Under the pieces are notes generated by a model. It was given only the letters and a program-made list of their open reading frames with translations, searched no databases and had not been told where the DNA came from. A stretch of DNA of 64,000 nucleotides from Sphingomonas phyllosphaerae (lineage in GTDB: Bacteria > Pseudomonadota > Alphaproteobacteria > Sphingomonadales > Sphingomonadaceae): assembly GCA_036946405.1 (NCBI GenBank), contig JAQIJC010000001.1, positions 2,487,001 through 2,551,000 of the forward strand, in the 5' to 3' direction. A program made the position numbers and the translations under genes. Below, in pieces: positions 62,722 through 64,000 of the stretch (its first letter is position 1; each line of letters starts with the position of its first letter).

Positions 62722-64000
62722 TCAGTGTGCGGCCGCGCCGGCCTCGAGGGCGCGCTCGACCAGCGCCAGCGGCATGATGCCGGGCTGCGCGAGCGTCGCG
62801 ATGGTGGCGGCGGCGTCGAAGGGCTTGCCCGCGCGGGAGGCGCGTTCCGCCTGACGCGCGAGCAGATCGTCGAGCTGGATCTTGCCGACGATGTAGCTGG
62901 CGCCGTAGCCGGGCTGGCGAAGATAGAGGAGCTGCTCGAAGCCGACGAGCCGGCTCTCGGGATCGGACCAGCCGCGCGGCGTCCAGCGTGCGTGGAAGCG
63001 CCCGGCCTCTGCCAGCGTCATGCGATTGTCCTGCACGTAGAGCGAGGCGAGCCCGCGCGCGGCGCGATTGGCCAGCATGATCCACACCAATTCGCGCCCG
63101 CGCGGCAGATCGTCGTAGAGGCCGGCCTGCATCGCCAGTTCCTCCATCGCGGTGGCGACGCCTTCCGACCGGTCCTGCCAGATGTTGAACGGCAGCGGAC
63201 CTTGACGGATCGGATCGGCGTGCGGCTCATGCGCCATCCGGGCCAGTTCGATCCAGTGATAGAAATGGCTGTAGAGCGGGAGCGGGTCCTGCGCGACGAC
63301 ATGGCCGAAGAAGTCGCGCTGCGACGGCGCGCGGTATCTGATCAGTTGGGCGGGGATCGCGGCGCGATACCATGGCCGGTCGGCGACCATGCCGCGGTCG
63401 ATCAGGAATTGCGTGAAACGCTTGGCTTTTTGCAGCGACAGCCGGTCGAAGGCGGCGGCCTCGTCCGGCATCGCCAGCGGCGGCAAGGCGCGGTTGCGGA
63501 CTTCCTCCAGCGCGAGCCCGGCCCAGGCGCGCGACAGCTCGCGCTTGAGCAGCACCTCCTGCGCGGCCCAATCGTATGGGGAGAGATAGACGTGGCGTGC
63601 CGCCCAGTCGTAGTCGGCGCGACCGACCCCCGATGGGCCGGTGCGGCGCGGCGTCTCGGCCTCGATCCAATCGGCGAAACGTTCCGATGCCACGCGTGCG
63701 GCGCGGATCGCCGGCAACAGGCGCTGTCCCTCGCCCGACAGATCAGCGCGGCGATGCCCGGCGAGCGAGCGCAGGTCGAGCGTGCCAGCCTCTAGCTGCG
63801 CGAGCAGCTCGGCCTGATCGTGGAACGCGCGTGCGCCATAAGCGAACAGATCGTGCGCCTGACTGGCGGCGAGATTGACGCGGGCGGCGTCGAGCAGCGC
63901 GGGGATCTTCGCCAGCTGTGCCGCAAGGATCGTCGCGTCGGCGGCGGACAGCGGGTAGCTGTATCGCCACAGGTCGATCACCGGGGCGTTCGGCCCTTCA
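62722..64000 (-). CDS. DUF885 protein, 5' end beyond the window
   Basis: At least 425 residues of a DUF885 protein, open to the right edge. The family signature PGYGASYIVGKIQLDDLLARQ is near the C-terminus, and HVYLSPYDWAAQEVLLKREL lies in the middle. DUF885 proteins are related to zinc-peptidase-like folds and are often lipoproteins; the usual length is ~550-600, so ~130-150 residues are missing. It may be co-transcribed with the TonB receptor downstream. Confidence 0.8.
   Translation of the reverse strand, partial: EGPNAPVIDLWRYSYPLSAADATILAAQLAKIPALLDAARVNLAASQAHDLFAYGARAFHDQAELLAQLEAGTLDLRSLAGHRRADLSGEGQRLLPAIRAARVASERFADWIEAETPRRTGPSGVGRADYDWAARHVYLSPYDWAAQEVLLKRELSRAWAGLALEEVRNRALPPLAMPDEAAAFDRLSLQKAKRFTQFLIDRGMVADRPWYRAAIPAQLIRYRAPSQRDFFGHVVAQDPLPLYSHFYHWIELARMAHEPHADPIRQGPLPFNIWQDRSEGVATAMEELAMQAGLYDDLPRGRELVWIMLANRAARGLASLYVQDNRMTLAEAGRFHARWTPRGWSDPESRLVGFEQLLYLRQPGYGASYIVGKIQLDDLLARQAERASRAGKPFDAAATIATLAQPGIMPLALVERALEAGAAAH

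Noticed and set aside
62636..63085. An Arg-rich 150-residue extension before the last TonB receptor
   Set aside because: It overlaps the DUF885 gene in another frame and precedes a normal signal peptide at 62635.

Overview
The window is high-GC DNA from an alphaproteobacterium, most likely a Sphingomonas or close relative in the Sphingomonadaceae. The inference rests on four large TonB-dependent receptors beside sugar genes, Tat-exported Gfo/Idh/MocA oxidoreductases, an HWE-type LOV histidine kinase, a pyruvate dehydrogenase E1-beta that carries its own lipoyl domain, a class II DAHP synthase, and the block tmk-holB-metG-tatD-MBL hydrolase. I see no insertion sequence, phage, CRISPR array or replication origin.

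Layout. 0-1.8 kb: end of a glycerol facilitator gene and glpK. 1.8-13.2 kb: a divergent carbohydrate locus. On the minus strand lie an FCD-type GntR regulator, a TonB receptor and a hexuronate-type MFS carrier. On the plus strand lie a secreted tandem DUF1080 (3-keto-disaccharide hydrolase family) protein, three Tat-leader Gfo/Idh/MocA oxidoreductases and a divergent ApbE-like protein. A perfect 11-bp palindrome sits against a good promoter between the arms. 13.2-20.6 kb: minus-strand housekeeping genes (small membrane protein, MBL hydrolase, tatD, metG, holB, tmk, D-Ala-D-Ala carboxypeptidase, MltB-like transglycosylase). 20.7 kb: tRNA-Ser(TGA). 20.9-24.3 kb: TonB receptor and SGNH hydrolase. 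24.5-28.7 kb: Lrp-type regulator divergent from putA. 28.8-33 kb: nhaA, LOV kinase, EF-hand protein, squalene/phytoene-synthase-like protein. 33-36 kb: TadG/TadE-like trio. 36-38.5 kb: pdhB-pdhA. 38.6-48 kb: MFS exporter, cysK, cell-wall hydrolase, FKBP, rpsU, nitrilase-family hydrolase, cysS, atypical SDR, class II DAHP synthase, then tRNA-Glu(CTC). 48.3-64 kb: a second carbohydrate region with a decayed GH78 rhamnosidase remnant, an ABC sugar importer, two TonB receptors, a Tat-leader TIM-barrel isomerase, a DUF2490 protein, a sodium/sugar symporter and a DUF885 protein cut by the window edge.

How it may work together. The 1.8-13.2 kb locus looks like one regulon for a glycoside or uronide. 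The substrate would cross the outer membrane through the TonB receptor, be oxidised in the periplasm by a cofactor-carrying Gfo/Idh/MocA enzyme, be cleaved as a 3-keto sugar by the DUF1080 protein, be re-reduced by a second oxidoreductase and enter through the MFS carrier. The individual families are known. Three exported oxidoreductases plus an ApbE-like protein with altered key residues in one operon is the least explained arrangement here. The 49-60 kb genes offer a second uptake system and an exported isomerase that could serve the same kind of chemistry.
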